From Christiangramia sediminis (GTDB taxonomy: Bacteria; Bacteroidota; Bacteroidia; Flavobacteriales; Flavobacteriaceae), in assembly GCF_020552705.1 (NCBI RefSeq), contig NZ_JAJBZG010000005.1, positions 434,001 through 498,000 of the forward strand: DNA of 64,000 bases, read 5' to 3'. Shown piece after piece: positions 1 to 7,547 of the stretch (position 1 is its first letter; every line of letters begins with the position of its first letter). The notes under the pieces were generated by a model that made no database searches, was not told the DNA's origin, and saw nothing but the letters and a program-made list of their open reading frames with translations. Both the position numbers and the translations under genes were made by a program.

Positions 1-722
1 ATCACAAATGCAATTCCCGCAACCATTATGGGCCAGCCGTATTTCCACATTTGCCTGAAAATAGAGAAATCAAAAGTGATCTTTGTTTTAAAGAAATAGG
101 GTAATAAAAGTAAAAAAGTTACAGCACTCGCGGCCAGATTGGCAATGAATATATATCCTACAATATCTTTAGGTCCGTAATTATCTAATACAAACTGCGG
201 GGCGAACTGAGGATAATCTCTTACAAACCATAAAAAATAAACATTTAGAGTTACAACTATCAGAATATTGATGATCTTGATCCCGGCAAATTTTACCGGC
301 CTGCCAGTTGCCCTCAAATAAGCAAAAGGAACCACTACCAGGGTATCCAACACCAATACACTAAAAAGTAACCTGAAGTAAAATGGATCCAGATCCATCA
401 GCGCAATTAGGTCATCCTGGAAGATAAATACACCTATAGCAAATAAGATCGTACTTACAGTAAGTGCTATAAAAGCTGTAGAAAACACATTGGATTTTTC
501 CTTTGCCCGGCTAAAGAATCTAAAAAAGGAAGTTTCCATCCCATAGGTAAGCAGTACATTAAAAAAAGCCGCCCAGACATAGAATACAGTATTAACCGAA
601 TATTCTTCAGCAGGCAATACTTCAGTATGCAACGGCACCAGTATAAAATTCATTAATCTGGGAAATACCGTTGCAAAACCGTAAATAAGAGTGTCTTGAA
701 AAAATCTTTTTAAAGTACTCAA
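1..722 (-). CDS. Polysaccharide (O-antigen type) flippase, N-terminal part, cut by window edge
   Basis: About 240 N-terminal residues are visible and the C-terminus lies beyond the left edge. The translation has repeated hydrophobic segments typical of the MATE/Wzx polysaccharide exporter superfamily. It opens with an amphipathic stretch (STLKRFFQDTLIYGFATVFP) followed by PRLMNFILVPLHTEVL, a common opening of flavobacterial lipopolysaccharide flippases. The likely role is moving lipid-linked sugar units across the inner membrane. The best start is a TTG at 722, because no in-frame ATG lies close upstream. A lipoprotein gene lies 60 bases upstream on the same strand. Exact substrate unknown. 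Confidence 0.75.
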   Translation of the reverse strand, partial: MSTLKRFFQDTLIYGFATVFPRLMNFILVPLHTEVLPAEEYSVNTVFYVWAAFFNVLLTYGMETSFFRFFSRAKEKSNVFSTAFIALTVSTILFAIGVFIFQDDLIALMDLDPFYFRLLFSVLVLDTLVVVPFAYLRATGRPVKFAGIKIINILIVVTLNVYFLWFVRDYPQFAPQFVLDNYGPKDIVGYIFIANLAASAVTFLLLLPYFFKTKITFDFSIFRQMWKYGWPIMVAGIAFV

Positions 723-782
723 CAGGAGCAGGTTGGTTTACTACAAATATCTGAATAAATCAGCATTATAAAAGCTTTCGCA

Positions 783-1226
783 TTATTCCTTTTCCACAAT
801 CCCTGTTAGTTTGTAATATTTGAGCTTATCATATTGAGTGAAAACCAGAATAGCTTCATCCTCGTCTATAGAAAATGGGCTTTCTTCAGGTAATTGCGGG
901 GGTCTATTCCCGTATTCTTCCTTAGGATCCTCATGCATGATCATATCCTCGCTTCCCATGCGGAAATTTGCGACATAAAGATTCGGTTTTTCTTCGCTCT
1001 TATTCAATTCAGATTTCATCCCATGAAAATAAACAGCATCCATAGTGATCCTTTGATCCTGAATTGCTGCCACAGGAATATTTAACTGAATTCCATTAGA
1101 AGTATAGGTATAATAAACCTCATTGAATTGAGCCGGAGCACGTTCCTGAAGATCTTTATTACTACCGCAAGAGGCAAAAAGAGTCAGAATAAAGATTCCG
1201 GTCATTAAGTGTAGTGCATTTTTCAT
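783..1226 (-). CDS. Small hypothetical lipoprotein
   Basis: 147 residues. The N-terminus is a lipoprotein signal peptide: Met-Lys, a hydrophobic run, then the lipobox LFASC with the lipidated Cys at about residue 20, followed by GSNKD. The rest is hydrophilic with no recognised catalytic motif. The mature protein should be anchored to a membrane facing the periplasm. It starts downstream of the atpG terminator, so it is probably transcribed separately from the ATP synthase genes. I do not recognise the family; function unknown. Confidence 0.7.
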   Translation of the reverse strand: MKNALHLMTGIFILTLFASCGSNKDLQERAPAQFNEVYYTYTSNGIQLNIPVAAIQDQRITMDAVYFHGMKSELNKSEEKPNLYVANFRMGSEDMIMHEDPKEEYGNRPPQLPEESPFSIDEDEAILVFTQYDKLKYYKLTGIVEKE

Positions 1227-1271
1227 ATTATATGGTTTTTCGAGTTGAAGTTATAAAAACAAAACCCATAC

Positions 1272-1302
1272 CAAATAAAAAAGCCCTCTAAATTGAGGGC
1301 TT
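1272..1302 (-). terminator. Rho-independent terminator of the atp operon
   Basis: Read on the minus strand, GCCCTC, a 6-base loop and GAGGGC (1283-1300) are followed by a T-rich run (TTTTTTATTT). It lies about 60 bases after the atpG stop and before the next minus-strand gene. Confidence 0.85.
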
Positions 1303-1333
1303 AATATATTTGTAATTTATAGTTACCGGATTG

Positions 1334-1360
1334 AGATTCCTCGCTACGCTCGGAATGACA
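1334..1360. repeat. Short near-palindromic intergenic repeat
   Basis: The core ATTCCTCGCTACGCTCGGAAT is an imperfect palindrome with ATTCC/GGAAT arms. I recognise this kind of sequence as a common dispersed intergenic element in Bacteroidota genomes. Only this copy was noticed in the window. It sits just after the atpG stop codon. Confidence 0.5.
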
Positions 1361-1362
1361 AA

Positions 1363-2223
1363 CTATCCGTTCAATGCCTCTGCTCCACCAACGATCTCTA
1401 ATATTTCGTTAGTAATAGATGCCTGTCTTGCCTTGTTATAAGAAAGTTTAAGATCATCTCGAAGCTCTGTTGCGTTCTCTGTCGCTTTGTGCATGGCCGT
1501 CATACGTGCACCGTGCTCTGAAGCAAATGAATCCCTAAGCGCTTTAAATAATTGCATTTTCAAAGATTTAGGTATAAGCTCTTTTACGATCTCCACCTTA
1601 GATGGCTCAAAAAGATAATCCAGTTGTTTGTTCTGTTCAGAATCAAATTTTTCGATAGGCAAAAACTGTTCATGCTTAACAACTTGCGTGGCGGCATTTT
1701 TAAACTGGTTGTACACCAGAACAATCTTATCGTACTTCTCATCAAGAAAAAGTTGCATCAATTCTTCGGCTATCACTGAAGCATTTTCAAAGCTCAGATC
1801 CTCATAGATATCATTGTTATTCTTATGAATATCATATTCCTTTTTCAAAATATCGTTGGCCTTTTTTCCAAGGCTATAGATATCTATATTTTTAGCTTTA
1901 TAATCGTTCTTAGCCTTGTACTTTACAGCTTTTATTATATTAGTGTTAAAAGCTCCGGCCAATCCTTTGTTTGATGAAATAGCAACAATCAAAACATTTT
2001 TCAACTCGCGATCCTCTGCATATTTACTACCCTCATCATCATCTAATGTAGCACTTAAATCTTGTAGCAATTGAGTAAGCTTTTCAGAATAGGGACGCAT
2101 TTGGGTAATTGCATCCTGAGCCCTGTTCAATTTTGCAGCTGATACCATTTTCATGGCTTTAGTAATCTGCATCGTTGAGGAAACTGAAGTGATCCTGCTA
2201 CGTAATTCTTTTAAGTTTGCCAT
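1363..2223 (-). CDS. atpG: F1Fo ATP synthase subunit gamma
   Basis: 286 residues, normal length for the rotating central stalk that couples Fo rotation to catalysis in F1. The N-terminal helix (ELRSRITSVSSTMQITKAMK) and the C-terminal helix (NKARQASITNEILEIVGGAEAL) carry the family's conserved patches; together they form the coiled-coil rotor. Last gene of the operon, followed by a clear terminator. The 90-base gap to atpA is larger than the other gaps in the operon and holds palindromic repeats. Very secure call. Confidence 0.98.
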   Translation of the reverse strand: MANLKELRSRITSVSSTMQITKAMKMVSAAKLNRAQDAITQMRPYSEKLTQLLQDLSATLDDDEGSKYAEDRELKNVLIVAISSNKGLAGAFNTNIIKAVKYKAKNDYKAKNIDIYSLGKKANDILKKEYDIHKNNNDIYEDLSFENASVIAEELMQLFLDEKYDKIVLVYNQFKNAATQVVKHEQFLPIEKFDSEQNKQLDYLFEPSKVEIVKELIPKSLKMQLFKALRDSFASEHGARMTAMHKATENATELRDDLKLSYNKARQASITNEILEIVGGAEALNG

Positions 2224-2313
2224 AAGCCCCTCTTAATCTCCCCAAAGGGGAGAAATTAGTATTCAATTTTATAATCTAACCCCTCCCCCTCGGGGAGGAT
2301 GGGAGGGGCCTTA
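2224..2313. repeat. Two GC-rich palindromes between atpA and atpG
   Basis: A perfect 7-bp stem TCTCCCC-AAA-GGGGAGA lies at 2237-2253. A second inverted pair, CCCCTCCC (2280-2287) with GGGAGGGG (2301-2308), follows; it has an alternative inner pairing around the CTCGGGGAGG segment. They fill the gap between two co-transcribed genes and are far more GC-rich than the surroundings, like REP-type intergenic elements. Neither is followed by a T-run, so they are not simple terminators. Confidence 0.7.
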
Positions 2314-3894
2314 CTAGTTCTTGTATTTAGCTGAAAGTTCTTTCGCAGCCTGAGTTAAAGTATCAATTACTTCATCTGTCAGTTTTCCTGCCTTAAGAGT
2401 ATCCAGTGTATCTCTGTGCTTAGCATCAAGATATTCTAAATAATCCCTTTCAAATTCTTTAACCTTATCTACAGGTACATCTCTTAACAGGTTTTTAGAA
2501 CCTGCATAAATGATCGCGATCTGGTCTTCTACCGGATAAGGATCATTTTGTCCCTGCTTAAGGATCTCCACGTTACGCTTACCTTTTTCAATCACATTCC
2601 TGGTAGCTGCATCAAGGTCAGATCCAAACTTAGCAAATGCTTCAAGTTCGCGATACTGAGCCTGGTCCAGTTTTAAGGTACCCGCAACTTTCTTCATAGA
2701 CTTAATCTGAGCGTTACCACCCACACGAGATACTGAAATACCCACATCAATTGCAGGACGTACACCCGAGTTAAATAAGTCTGAAGTTAAGAAGATCTGC
2801 CCATCTGTAATCGAAATTACGTTCGTTGGAATATATGCTGAAACGTCACCTGCCTGAGTTTCAATAATAGGAAGCGCTGTAAGTGAACCACCACCTTTTA
2901 CCTTGTCTTTAAGACTGTCTGGAAGGTCGTTCATTTGCTTTGCGATCGCATCATCATTAATAACTTTTGCAGAACGCTCTAATAATCTTGAATGAAGAAA
3001 GAATACATCCCCAGGATATGCTTCACGTCCTGGTGGACGACGAAGTAACAGGGAAACCTCACGATATGCTACCGCCTGCTTAGAAAGATCATCATAAACG
3101 ATCAATGCAGGACGACCTGTATCTCTAAAATATTCCCCAATTGCTGCACCTGCAAAAGGAGCATATACCTGCATTGGAGCGGGATCTGATGCATTCGCCG
3201 CAACAATAGTTGTATAGGCTAAAGCACCTTTATCTTCAAGAGTCTTAGCAATTGCCGCAACTGTAGAAGCTTTCTGACCAATAGCCACATATATACAGTA
3301 TACTGGTTCCCCAGCATCGTAAAATTCTTTCTGGTTTAGAATAGTATCAATACAAACAACGGTTTTACCGGTTTGACGGTCACCAATCACCAATTCACGT
3401 TGTCCTCTTCCTACCGGTACCATGGCATCGATAGATTTGATTCCCGTTTGAAGTGGTTCAGTTACTGGCTGACGGAAAATTACCCCCGGAGCTTTACGCT
3501 CAAGTGGCATTTCAAAAGTCTCCCCTTCAATTGCACCTTTCCCATCAATTGGAGCTCCTAATGTATCAACCACACGGCCAACAATTCCTTCTCCAACATT
3601 AATAGAAGCAATACGCTGAGTTCTTTTTACTGTAGAACCCTCTTTGATCTCGTTTGCAGGACCTAAAAGTACTACTCCAATATTGTCTTCTTCCAGGTTT
3701 AGAACGATCCCTTCAAGACCGCTTTCAAATTGAACCAATTCTCCATATTGAGCATTAGCGAGTCCATAAATGTTAGCAATACCGTCACCTACGGTTAGAA
3801 CGGTACCTACTTCATCTAAAGAGGCCTTGGATTCAAAACCTGATAATTGTTGTTTTAATATTGCTGATACTTCAGCAGGATTTACTTCTGCCAT
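2314..3894 (-). CDS. atpA: F1Fo ATP synthase subunit alpha
   Basis: 526 residues, slightly longer than the usual 500-515. The Walker A motif GDRQTGKT is at residues 171-178, and the alpha/beta signature [10 protein letters not shown] is in the C-terminal half. Alpha alternates with beta in the F1 hexamer and holds the non-catalytic nucleotide sites. The gene sits between atpH (44 bases upstream) and atpG. The catalytic beta subunit gene is not adjacent, as known for other Bacteroidota in which atpD-atpC is a separate operon. Confidence 0.98.
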   Translation of the reverse strand: MAEVNPAEVSAILKQQLSGFESKASLDEVGTVLTVGDGIANIYGLANAQYGELVQFESGLEGIVLNLEEDNIGVVLLGPANEIKEGSTVKRTQRIASINVGEGIVGRVVDTLGAPIDGKGAIEGETFEMPLERKAPGVIFRQPVTEPLQTGIKSIDAMVPVGRGQRELVIGDRQTGKTVVCIDTILNQKEFYDAGEPVYCIYVAIGQKASTVAAIAKTLEDKGALAYTTIVAANASDPAPMQVYAPFAGAAIGEYFRDTGRPALIVYDDLSKQAVAYREVSLLLRRPPGREAYPGDVFFLHSRLLERSAKVINDDAIAKQMNDLPDSLKDKVKGGGSLTALPIIETQAGDVSAYIPTNVISITDGQIFLTSDLFNSGVRPAIDVGISVSRVGGNAQIKSMKKVAGTLKLDQAQYRELEAFAKFGSDLDAATRNVIEKGKRNVEILKQGQNDPYPVEDQIAIIYAGSKNLLRDVPVDKVKEFERDYLEYLDAKHRDTLDTLKAGKLTDEVIDTLTQAAKELSAKYKN

Positions 3895-3938
3895 AATTAT
3901 TCAAGATAAAATGCCACATTAACATGTGACGGTTTTAA

Positions 3939-4493
3939 TTAAATTTTTGAAACGTATGTATTGTCTTTTAATTCTCTTTTTAGCCTGGTAAGGTTGCGGG
4001 AAATACTTGCATCATATTGCAAATCCCCCACTCTTAACACAAAACCACCGATGATGTTTTCATCAACGATACTCTTAAGACTGGCTTTTGAACCTGTTAA
4101 TTCTTTCACCTTCGCGAGAATTACAGCTTCAAGTTCTTTATCAAGAGGTACTGCAGTGGTAACAACCGCCTGCTGTACATTATTCATTTCATTATGTAAA
4201 ATAATATACTGCCTGGCTACCAAATGAAGAATATTAATTCTGCCATTTTCTAACAAGACATTAATCGCACCTTTGGATACCGCATTAAGATCCTTGAAAA
4301 TTTCAAGCAAGGCGCTCTTCTTAATACTATCTTTTACTACAGGACTGGTAAGCATATTTTCAAGATCCCTGCTGTTTAGAACAGTTTTGGAAATTGAGAT
4401 CATATCCTCATTTACAGCTTCCGCCGAATTCTTATCCTTTGCTAAAGAAAGGATCGCCTTTGCGTAACGTTGTGCAGCTCTGGTTCCTCTCAT
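3939..4493 (-). CDS. atpH: F1Fo ATP synthase subunit delta
   Basis: 184 residues, the usual length for the delta (OSCP-like) subunit that ties the peripheral stalk to the top of F1. The N-terminus (RAAQRYAKAILSLAKDKN) matches the six-helix domain start. The C-terminal patch IIGGFVLRVGDLQYDASI is the family signature. Only 3 bases separate it from atpF, implying translational coupling. Confidence 0.96.
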   Translation of the reverse strand: MRGTRAAQRYAKAILSLAKDKNSAEAVNEDMISISKTVLNSRDLENMLTSPVVKDSIKKSALLEIFKDLNAVSKGAINVLLENGRINILHLVARQYIILHNEMNNVQQAVVTTAVPLDKELEAVILAKVKELTGSKASLKSIVDENIIGGFVLRVGDLQYDASISRNLTRLKRELKDNTYVSKI

Positions 4494-4496
4494 AAC

Positions 4497-4991
4497 TTAG
4501 TTTAGCTTAGCATCACCAATCATCTTTTCAATCATTTGGTGTTGTTCATTTTTACCTGAAAGTTCCTTACGAACTATTTTTTCAGCGATCTCCACTGAAA
4601 GTTCAGCTACATGATTTTTTAATTCAGCCATTGCAGATTGCTTTTCAAGCTCAATGCTTCTTTTTGCGTCTGCAACGATCTTATCAGCTTTTACCTTAGC
4701 CTCTTCAGAAGCATCAGCAATCACTTTTTCTTTTAACTCACGGGCTTCTTTAAGGATCGCATCTCTTTCAGCACGAGCTTCTTTCATCAACTGCTCGTTA
4801 TCTGATTTAAGATTCTGCATTTCCTTACGTGCATTTTCAGCTGAAGCCAACGCATCGTTAATAGATTGTTCTCTGTTCCTTACTGAACTAAGAATAGGTT
4901 TCCAGGCGAATTTCGCCATAAGGAAAAGCAATACTAAAAAAACGATGGTTTGCCAGAAGAACAAGCCAATTTCGGGAGTTATTAAATCCAT
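4497..4991 (-). CDS. atpF: F1Fo ATP synthase subunit b
   Basis: 164 residues. One N-terminal membrane helix (about residues 8-27, LFFWQTIVFLVLLFLMAKFAW) is followed by a long charged helix rich in Ala, Glu, Lys and Arg, the peripheral-stalk coiled coil. The start ATG at 4991 places the membrane segment correctly. It lies between atpE and atpH in the standard c-b-delta order. Only one b gene is present, so the stalk is expected to be a b2 homodimer. Confidence 0.96.
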   Translation of the reverse strand: MDLITPEIGLFFWQTIVFLVLLFLMAKFAWKPILSSVRNREQSINDALASAENARKEMQNLKSDNEQLMKEARAERDAILKEARELKEKVIADASEEAKVKADKIVADAKRSIELEKQSAMAELKNHVAELSVEIAEKIVRKELSGKNEQHQMIEKMIGDAKLN

Positions 4992-5075
4992 AGTGTTAAA
5001 TAATAATAGTTAAAAACATCATTTAAAGAAGTCCTTTCGCAACCAACCGTTGCGAAAGGGACTCTTTGAAATTAA

Positions 5076-5315
<240 letters not shown>

Positions 5316-5321
5316 TTAAAA

Positions 5322-6422
5322 TTAATGATGTTCATGTTCCTCAACTGCCATCCCGATAAATAGAGCCGACAGAATCGTAAAAATAAACGCTTGAAGGAAT
5401 GCTACTAACAATTCCAGTACTGTTATAAATAAGGCAAAGGGAACCGAAACTCCTGCAATACCTGCATTTTCTAATATAAATATCAATCCAATTAAACTTA
5501 GAATGATAATATGCCCTGCAGTAATGTTCGCAAAAAGACGAATCATAAGTGCTGCAGGTTTAATAAGCAATCCTAGTCCTTCTACAATAGCAAGAATAGG
5601 TTTTACCCATGTTGGAATACCCGGCATCCAAAAGGTGTGCTTATAAAAATCCTTATTTCCGTTAAAGATCATAATTAACATGGTAAAAAGACCTAAAGAA
5701 ACGGTTACGGCGATATTACCTGTTACGTTAGCCGCACCTGGTAATAACCCCATCAAATTCGTGATCCAGATAAAGAAGAATACCGATAATAAAAACGGCA
5801 TAAACTTCATATATTTTTTTTCTCCAATCTGAGGCAATGCGATCTCATCTCTAACAAAAAGAACCAATGTTTCTAAAACATTATTAAAGCCTTTTGGTGC
5901 ATGTTCATTCTTTTTATGGTGTCTTGCCAGGCTCGTAAAGAAAAGAAGCATTAAGATCACCGTAAGGAACATTGCGGCCACGTTCTTTGTAATAGAAAGA
6001 TCCCAGGGCTTAGAGGCATTTACAGGATGGTGTTCCGCATCAAATTCTACAGCTTCAGCACCAGCATCCAGTCTATAGATATCTTCATGAAGATTTACGA
6101 AACGCATTCCGTCTTTTTCTACTACATGCTGCCCTTCGGTATCATGATGAAACTCACTGGACATAAAAGTTACCAGCCCACCTTCAGTATAAAGTATCAC
6201 AGGCAACGGAAGAGTAACTGAGTTCTCACCTCCACCAAAGAAATGCCATTCGTGAGCATCCCCAATATGATGCATAATCATCTCGGTCGCGTTAAACTCT
6301 TCTCCAGCCTCCTGAAGTGACTTATGCTCCTGCTCCTGTTCCTGAGCAACGGTAAACAAAGGGAAAATGGCAAATGCTAATGCAAAGTACAAGCTAATCA
6401 CTAAAGATTTCTGTGCTGTCAT
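5322..6422 (-). CDS. atpB: F1Fo ATP synthase subunit a, long N-terminal form
   Basis: 366 residues, about 100 longer than E. coli subunit a. The extra length is N-terminal: a signal-peptide-like segment (about 5-26) and a His/Glu-rich region, then the membrane part from about residue 150. The essential Arg is Arg295 in MIRLFANITAGH, part of the proton half-channels. The His-rich end EEHEHH is typical of the Bacteroidota form. It is the first gene downstream of a TACCTTTG promoter and leads atpEFHAG. Confidence 0.95.
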   Translation of the reverse strand: MTAQKSLVISLYFALAFAIFPLFTVAQEQEQEHKSLQEAGEEFNATEMIMHHIGDAHEWHFFGGGENSVTLPLPVILYTEGGLVTFMSSEFHHDTEGQHVVEKDGMRFVNLHEDIYRLDAGAEAVEFDAEHHPVNASKPWDLSITKNVAAMFLTVILMLLFFTSLARHHKKNEHAPKGFNNVLETLVLFVRDEIALPQIGEKKYMKFMPFLLSVFFFIWITNLMGLLPGAANVTGNIAVTVSLGLFTMLIMIFNGNKDFYKHTFWMPGIPTWVKPILAIVEGLGLLIKPAALMIRLFANITAGHIIILSLIGLIFILENAGIAGVSVPFALFITVLELLVAFLQAFIFTILSALFIGMAVEEHEHH

Positions 6423-6465
6423 AGTACCTATTCTACTTAAAAATTATGGGCTCTAAATTTCCGTG

Positions 6466-6493
6466 CAAAGGTATACTTTTCTTTTTTATCTGA
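6466..6493 (-). promoter_or_regulatory. Probable promoter of atpBEFHAG
   Basis: On the minus strand a TACCTTTG box (6466-6473) fits the Bacteroidota -7 consensus TAnnTTTG. A TTTC, one mismatch from TTTG, lies 18 bases upstream. The box is about 43 bases before the atpB start, in a 135-base gap after the preceding gene. Confidence 0.6.
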
Positions 6494-6557
6494 AAGCCCG
6501 CCGTATATTTTTTTAGGTGTTTCGGCAATTTTAACGATTTTACTGAAAGACAGTTCG

Positions 6558-6941
6558 TTAATTAATATTTATAAGCTTTACAGCATAAATGGTTTCGAAA
6601 ATAAGAAACAGGAAATATGGAATAAAAAATGCGATCATATCCTGAAATGGATTAGGCACATCGTTAAGCATCATAGGCAGGAGAAAGAGTACTGCAGCTA
6701 ACATCTTTAAAAGACTACAGGCCATAAAGGCAAATCCCGTCTTATCGCTAAAAGATTTTTGCACAAAAGCGAGAAAGAGATAAATAAGAAAAGTGGCAGT
6801 AACGTGAAAAGCATACACCGCAATTGTAGAATAATAAAATTCAATCTCTAAAAGATAATTTACAATTGAAAATTGGATTACGAAGAGTAAAATAGAGAAC
6901 GGAATAAAAATTTTAAGAAATGGAGTTAATTTGGCTTTCAT
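6558..6941 (-). CDS. Small four-helix membrane protein, AtpI-like position (DUF6168-like)
   Basis: 127 residues with four predicted membrane helices (about 9-28, 38-60, 70-93 and 103-124) and few charges. Position, size and topology resemble the AtpI protein that precedes atpB in many bacteria, and flavobacterial relatives are named DUF6168 in my memory. AtpI-type proteins help assemble the c-ring or supply magnesium; transferring that role here is inference from position only. It starts directly at the end of the AtpZ-like gene (no gap). Confidence 0.6.
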   Translation of the reverse strand: MKAKLTPFLKIFIPFSILLFVIQFSIVNYLLEIEFYYSTIAVYAFHVTATFLIYLFLAFVQKSFSDKTGFAFMACSLLKMLAAVLFLLPMMLNDVPNPFQDMIAFFIPYFLFLIFETIYAVKLININ

Positions 6942-7157
6942 TTATTCGTCTTCATTCAAATTTTTAACCGAGCGATATACCTGGTAAAGGGCTATAAAAA
7001 CTCCCAATAACGATAAAGAGATGGTATAGGCGGAATATTTATTCGGGAATTTTTCGTCCAGCCAGATTCCAAGAAATACTCCCGCTGCTATAATAATGCC
7101 CATTTGAAGCGCAATATTAACAAATCCCAGATATTTATTACGCTGATCTTTTTTCAT
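6942..7157 (-). CDS. AtpZ/AtpI family protein
   Basis: 71 residues with two membrane helices separated by a short acidic/basic loop (LDEKFPNKY). The pattern GVFLGIWLDEKF is typical of the AtpZ (AtpR/AtpI-like) family found upstream of ATP synthase genes. Known relatives assist ATP synthase assembly or ion supply. It overlaps the bactofilin gene upstream by 20 bases and abuts the next small membrane gene, so these are read as one transcript. Confidence 0.75.
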   Translation of the reverse strand: MKKDQRNKYLGFVNIALQMGIIIAAGVFLGIWLDEKFPNKYSAYTISLSLLGVFIALYQVYRSVKNLNEDE

Positions 7158-7536
7158 TTTCCTTTTTGAGTGGCTTTACCCCGGCATTCATTTCACAGGT
7201 AGCATTAAAAACGGCTCCTGGTTCTACAGCGAGTTTAGCTGCTATTACCTCCCCCTCAATATTAGCTTGAGCTCTCAGGCTAAGCGTACCTTTAACAAAT
7301 AGCTTACCTTTAAAACTTCCTTCAATATCAGCATTTTCACACTCTAAACTGCCGTTGATCAATCCTCCTTCGCTTATAACAACTTTGCCCGGGGTTTTTA
7401 AGCTTCCTTCCAGGGTTCCTTCAATCCTGAAGCAGCCTTTCCCGGAAATTTCGCCGGTAATAAGTGTTCCCGCAGCTATTCTATTTTGTTCATTTTGATT
7501 GGTTGAAGTTTTGTTCTTTTTCGTCTCAGAAAACAT
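7138..7536 (-). CDS. Bactofilin-family polymer-forming cytoskeletal protein
   Basis: 132 residues. The centre (about 25-110) is a chain of short beta repeats with G and A/V every few residues (GTLEGSLKTPGKVVISEGG), the right-handed beta-helix of bactofilins, which polymerise without nucleotide into membrane-associated filaments. Flanking tails are polar and Lys/Asn-rich. It lies 11 bases after the SprE/PorW-like gene and overlaps the AtpZ-like gene. In other bacteria bactofilins position cell-wall enzymes; the partner here is unknown. Confidence 0.85.
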   Translation of the reverse strand: MFSETKKNKTSTNQNEQNRIAAGTLITGEISGKGCFRIEGTLEGSLKTPGKVVISEGGLINGSLECENADIEGSFKGKLFVKGTLSLRAQANIEGEVIAAKLAVEPGAVFNATCEMNAGVKPLKKENEKRSA

Positions 7537-7547
7537 AGTGGCAGGCT

